From: Herbidospora galbida
GTDB taxonomy: Bacteria; Actinomycetota; Actinomycetes; Streptosporangiales; Streptosporangiaceae
Direction of reading: 5' to 3'
NCBI RefSeq assembly: GCF_005233835.1
Contig: NZ_SZQA01000026.1
Location: forward strand, 1-64,000
DNA length: 64,000 nt
Shown in pieces: positions 60,528 through 64,000 of the stretch (position 1 is the first letter of the stretch; each line of letters starts with the position of its first letter). The notes beneath the pieces were generated by a model. That model was given only the letters and a program-made list of their open reading frames with translations. It ran no database searches and was not told where the DNA came from. The position numbers were made by a program, and so were the translations under genes.

Positions 60528-63473
60528 CTACTTACCGAGCCGTAGCACTCCCCATCGCGCCGTGGACAGATAGCTCTGTCCGGTCGGGTCGTGCCAGGTC
60601 ACCGCCGCGGTACGCGCGGTGCCGGTGGCGTCGTTGATCTGCACGTCGAAGCCGAGGACCCGGTCGCGGGACAGGGTCACCGTGGGCAGTTTGATCGCCG
60701 CCTCGACGATGTAGCCGTTGGAGGTGCGCGACACGGCGCTGGTCAGGTTGCCGCGGATCGCGAAGGCGTCGAAGGTGCCGCCGATCGACTCGGCGCCGGT
60801 GAAGGAGATCCGGTACTGGCCGTCGTCGTCGTCATAGCCCTTGGTCTTGTTGTTGCCGGGGTCGACGAAGATCTCGACGCTGTCCTCCTCCCACGCGTTC
60901 GGCGACTCCTCGCTGAGGACGGGGTCGGTGACCTTCGCCAGGACGTACAGGACGCCCGAGGGCGACCACAGCGCCCGGACTTTGGCCGTCGCGCCCGACG
61001 TGCCCTGGATCCAGGTGCCGGTCTCGACCGGAGTGGCCTTGTTCCAGACCGCCTCGGCGACGCCGTCGACGACCGGGGTCTCCTTCGGCGCGGTGAGCTC
61101 CTTCACCTCGGGGACGAAGGTCAGGGCGCCGCTCCAGGCGGCGTCCGGGCCGGTGCTCGCGTCGTCGACCGTCAGGTCGAGGGTCGCGGCCGATCCGGAG
61201 GGCAGCAGGGCCTCGGCCTGCCAGCCGGTGGCGGTCTTCCTGGTGTGCGCCTTGAAGCCCTGGGCGTGCGGGGCGCCGCGCTGGATCTTGTACGTCGCCG
61301 ACCCGGCCTTCAGGGACAGGGAGTCGGTCCGGTCGTCGGTCGGGTCGGTCACGTCCGCGAAGACGTACACACCCGAAGGGGCCTTGCGCAGCTGGAAGGA
61401 GGCCGACACCGGCCCCGAGCGGGCCACGGGCTGGTCCGCCTGGCGGTCCCACTGCTCGTCGCGCCTGCCGTCGACGGTGACGGTCCCGGCGGGCACCACC
61501 AGCGCGAGCCGCGACGCGGGCAGCTTCGACGGGTCGGCGACGCCCCAGAAGGCCGGCTTGGCCTGGAGCTCGTCGTCGAAGGGCAGCGGCGCGTTCACGC
61601 GGGTGATCGGGAACGTCGACAGCCAGGTCTCGTCGTCGGCCACGCCCCAGACGGTCACCGACGTCAGCTCGGCGGCCTGGCGGCGGAAGACGTCGAAGAT
61701 CTCCTTGTACCGGTGCCCCTGCCGGGCGAGGACCTCGTCAGGCACCGTCGCGTAGGTCGACACGAAGTCGGTGTAGACCGACACGTCGAGCTCGGTGACC
61801 TGCTGCTCCACGTCGAGGGTCGCGAACCGCTCGATGCTGTCCTCGATGTGGTAGGCGGGCGGCTGCTCGATGTTGACGTGGAGCTGGTGCCCGACGGCGT
61901 CGATCGGCACGCCCTCGTCGAGGAGCTGTTTGACGACCTTGTACATCGCCTCCCGCTTGCGCGGGAACTCGGTGTTGTAGTCGTTGAACACCAGCGTCGC
62001 GGCGGGGTCGACCTCGCGGGCGACCCGGAACGCGGTCCGGATGTAGTCGAGGCCGGTGATCTCGAACCACGGCGAGCGGCGCAGGCCGTCGGGCTGGTTC
62101 TCGTCGATGACCTCGTTGACGACGTCCCAGGTGCCGATGCGGCCCTTGTAGCGGCCCATCACGGCGCGGATGTGGTTCTCCACGCGCTGGAGCAGGACCT
62201 CCTTGGTGGCGCCCTCGAAGACCCACGCGGGGGTCTGGCTGTGCCAGACGAGGGTGTGGCCGCGGAACTCCAGGCCGTTGTCGGTCGCGAAGTCGACCAG
62301 GGCGTCGCCCTCGCCGAAGGTGAACTGGCCTTCGACCGGCTCGGTCGCGTCCCACTTCAGCGCGTTGCCGGGGGTGACGCTCCCGTAGTGCTTGTTGATC
62401 AGCTTGGCGTGCTCGCCGAGGGTGGCGCCCCGATGGAAGGCCGCGCCGAGCGTGAAGGGCACGGTGTCCTTGAGCGAGGGGATGTCGGTCTGGATGGGCT
62501 TCGGCTCGACGTACTCCAGCGTGAAGTCGTCGAGCTCGAACGGCAGGACGCCCTCACTCGACTCGACGTAGACGCTCAGGAAGTCGACGTCGTGGGCCGG
62601 CGTGTACGTCCCGCTCAGCCGCGTCCATCCGGTGACCGAGACGGGGGCGACGACCCGCTCGTAGGACGGCGTGCCGTTCTGCCGCCGCTCGATCGACAGG
62701 CCGAGCGACTGCGCCTCGGCGCTGCGGACCCAGACCGACAGCGTGTACTTGGAGCCCTTGGCCAGCTTGCCCAGGACGTTCAGCGACGGGCCGTCCCACG
62801 ACGCCTGGCGGTTGGCGACGGCGAGGCCGTACGACCCCGCGTGCGCGGCGGCGCCCGACGCGGTCAGCGTCGCCCCGCCGCGCGGGTTCCAGCCCTGCGC
62901 GGTCCCCGTCTCGAAGTCGGTGGACAGGCCCGACTGCGTGGGATCGCTGTCCGACGTGACGACGATGTCGTCGACCGTGAACTCGGCCGTCGCGTCGGAG
63001 CTCTCGAAGTAGAGGTTCAGGGCGGAGTCGGCGGAGTAGGAGTACGACCCGGACAGTTCGGTGAACTCGCCGGGAGCCGACGTCGCCGCCCCGACCCGCT
63101 CCCAGGTCGTCGAACCGCCGGCGGGGGTCCGCTCGACGGTCAGCGCGACCGACCCCGACACCTTCGCGGTGACGTTGTAGGTCACGCCCTTCTCGAAGGG
63201 CGGGGTGATCTGGGCGCCCATCCAGGTCTGGGTCCGCCCGCTCACCCGCAGGTTCCCGGCGGAGGTGTCGAGGACGACGCCGTCGCCGCGCGGGCCCCAG
63301 CCCTGGGCGCCGGACGCGAAGTCGTAGGTGGCGATCGTGGTGACATCCGCCCTGGCCGGGACGGCCAGGCATGACAGGACGAGCAGCAGGGCCGTCACGG
63401 CTCGGAAGGAGCGACCCAGGGCCGGCCTTCGGCCGGCCCTGGGTCGCGCCCATGAATCTGCCTCGATGAGCAA
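60528..63473 (-). CDS. Secreted modular GH10 endo-beta-1,4-xylanase
   Basis: A 981-residue multidomain enzyme. A signal peptide of about 42 residues has an Arg-rich n-region and a core ending AVPARA. Two CBM4/9-like carbohydrate modules (about 45-185 and 190-330) precede a GH10 barrel (about 335-665) with acid/base E454 (DVVNEVIDE) and nucleophile E561 (VTELDVS). Two CBM9-like domains fill the C-terminus (from 680 and 795). It cuts xylan backbones outside the cell. I use the TTG at 63473 because AGGAG lies seven bases upstream; a shorter GTG start inside would lose the basic n-region. A 17-bp hairpin sits in codons 9-21. Confidence 0.93.
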   Translation of the reverse strand: MLIEADSWARPRAGRRPALGRSFRAVTALLLVLSCLAVPARADVTTIATYDFASGAQGWGPRGDGVVLDTSAGNLRVSGRTQTWMGAQITPPFEKGVTYNVTAKVSGSVALTVERTPAGGSTTWERVGAATSAPGEFTELSGSYSYSADSALNLYFESSDATAEFTVDDIVVTSDSDPTQSGLSTDFETGTAQGWNPRGGATLTASGAAAHAGSYGLAVANRQASWDGPSLNVLGKLAKGSKYTLSVWVRSAEAQSLGLSIERRQNGTPSYERVVAPVSVTGWTRLSGTYTPAHDVDFLSVYVESSEGVLPFELDDFTLEYVEPKPIQTDIPSLKDTVPFTLGAAFHRGATLGEHAKLINKHYGSVTPGNALKWDATEPVEGQFTFGEGDALVDFATDNGLEFRGHTLVWHSQTPAWVFEGATKEVLLQRVENHIRAVMGRYKGRIGTWDVVNEVIDENQPDGLRRSPWFEITGLDYIRTAFRVAREVDPAATLVFNDYNTEFPRKREAMYKVVKQLLDEGVPIDAVGHQLHVNIEQPPAYHIEDSIERFATLDVEQQVTELDVSVYTDFVSTYATVPDEVLARQGHRYKEIFDVFRRQAAELTSVTVWGVADDETWLSTFPITRVNAPLPFDDELQAKPAFWGVADPSKLPASRLALVVPAGTVTVDGRRDEQWDRQADQPVARSGPVSASFQLRKAPSGVYVFADVTDPTDDRTDSLSLKAGSATYKIQRGAPHAQGFKAHTRKTATGWQAEALLPSGSAATLDLTVDDASTGPDAAWSGALTFVPEVKELTAPKETPVVDGVAEAVWNKATPVETGTWIQGTSGATAKVRALWSPSGVLYVLAKVTDPVLSEESPNAWEEDSVEIFVDPGNNKTKGYDDDDGQYRISFTGAESIGGTFDAFAIRGNLTSAVSRTSNGYIVEAAIKLPTVTLSRDRVLGFDVQINDATGTARTAAVTWHDPTGQSYLSTARWGVLRLGK
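63411..63447 (-). promoter_or_regulatory. 17-bp perfect hairpin at the start of the xylanase gene
   Basis: Arms GCGACCCAGGGCCGGCC (63411-63427) and its exact complement (63431-63447) with a three-base loop. It overlaps the codons for the signal-peptide n-region 27 bases after the TTG start. In RNA it would be extremely stable. It could slow translation or terminate transcripts from upstream; alternatively the real start lies after it. Confidence 0.65.
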
Positions 63474-63483
63474 GGGGGGTCTC

Positions 63484-64000
63484 CTAGTGCAGGTTCTCGT
63501 TGAGCAGGTCGAGCAGCGGCTGACGCCGGGCGCACGAGGCGAGCGCGAAGGAGTCGGCCAGGGCCAGCAGTTCCTCGTCGGAGCGGCCGCGGAACACCTC
63601 GGCGTACTCGGGGACGAGCGCCTGGGCGATGAGGATGTGCCGGATGAGGTCGTCGATCTGGTAGCGGGCGCCCCAGGGGTAGGGGTCCCAGGAGGGGAAC
63701 TCGGTCTCCATGAGCTGGTGCAGCGGCCTCAGTTCCGCCGTGTTCTCCTCCATGGTCGAACCCCACCGGTCGGCCCCGAGACGGCCCTTCTTGGCGATGA
63801 AATCGCCGAAGACTCCGATGTAAGGTTCACCGGCCGTCACGAGTCCCTGGAGACCCACGTCCTTGTACGTCCACAGCGACCACCCCGCCGAATGCGCGTC
63901 GAAGATCTCCAGCTGGTCGCGCAGGATCTGGTAGCGCTGCGCGTCGACGTCGGGCTTGCCGGTGTAGACGGGGCCGAACTCGCCCACCCAGATGGGGGTC
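63484..64000 (-). CDS. GH5-like glycoside hydrolase, C-terminal part (runs off the window)
   Basis: The visible 172 residues are the C-terminal end of a larger gene that continues past base 64,000. 'TPIWVGEFGPVYTG' holds the Glu nucleophile of a (beta/alpha)8 clan-A glycosidase, followed by 'LEIFDAHSAGWSLWTYKDVGLQGLV', the last barrel strand with the aromatic Trp. The tail after about residue 70 is a helical extension unlike standard cellulases ('LHQLMETEFPSWDPYPWGARYQIDDLIRHILIAQAL'). The stop is 10 bp before the xylanase start and overlaps its AGGAG site, so the two genes are one operon. Substrate not decided. Confidence 0.75.
   Translation of the reverse strand, partial: TPIWVGEFGPVYTGKPDVDAQRYQILRDQLEIFDAHSAGWSLWTYKDVGLQGLVTAGEPYIGVFGDFIAKKGRLGADRWGSTMEENTAELRPLHQLMETEFPSWDPYPWGARYQIDDLIRHILIAQALVPEYAEVFRGRSDEELLALADSFALASCARRQPLLDLLNENLH

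Noticed and set aside
1-64000. CRISPR array or tRNA gene
   Set aside because: No regularly spaced direct repeats and no cloverleaf-like sequence were noticed on either strand; iterated boxes found are short operator-like words.

Overview
The window is GC-rich chromosomal DNA from an actinomycete. The C-terminus of the division protein SepH, the Nif3 / zinc-ribbon / RNase H-phosphatase trio, an F420-type (Ddn-like) enzyme, dense GTGA/ATGA gene overlaps and frequent GTG/TTG starts all fit, and a Streptosporangiaceae-like host is my inference. The window is interrupted by a mobile element of about 20 kb, part of which is clearly less GC-rich.

Left chromosomal arm (1-16,433): sepH end, a pair of PH-domain membrane proteins, a PEBP-like lipoprotein, a proline-rich membrane-anchored protein, a SulP transporter fused to a beta-carbonic anhydrase, an NAD-dependent epimerase-like protein, a divergent cupin/MarR pair with a clear operator, a monooxygenase-like/Ddn-like fusion next to an FMN reductase, a lipoprotein, and a NarL-type two-component system.

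Integrated element (16,434-36,436): a 32-bp perfect direct repeat equals the 3' end of the RNase P RNA gene (rnpB, minus strand, about 36,405-36,811), so the element entered rnpB and rebuilt its 3' end. Both ends carry the same pair of GTGCCC boxes 11 bp apart, as expected for integrase arm sites. The middle is a pSAM2-like actinomycete integrative and conjugative element (AICE) core: anti-sigma-type ATPase plus small partner, monooxygenase-like protein, XRE regulator flanked by AGTACT arrays, SCO3933-like regulator, FtsK-type transfer protein, SpdB-like protein, two tiny zinc-knuckle proteins, RepSA-like initiator, excisionase and tyrosine integrase. Two RNA hairpins with one conserved loop and different stems precede the transfer and replication genes. 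Cargo lies on both sides of the core. On the left are three unrecognised small genes, a GC-rich structured island and a 1,109-residue helical-repeat protein. On the right is a two-gene caspase-STAND-WD40 / EACC1-type conflict system, probably a suicide-type immunity module.

Right chromosomal arm (36,437-64,000): rnpB and a repeat-bearing promoter region, a GNAT protein, the conserved RNase H/phosphatase - zinc-ribbon - Nif3 cluster, a flavin monooxygenase, an M19 dipeptidase / M20 peptidase / GNAT operon, an acyl-CoA synthetase, an orphan histidine kinase, and a TetR regulator. These are followed by a six-gene minus-strand catabolic operon (amidohydrolase, DMT exporter, acyl-CoA dehydrogenase, ThDP enzyme, amino-acid dehydrogenase, ADP-forming acyl-CoA ligase) and a divergent S9 peptidase. 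The window ends in a xylan/plant-fibre cluster: GH43, a large modular GH10 xylanase with long hairpins at both ends of its gene, and a truncated GH5-like gene.
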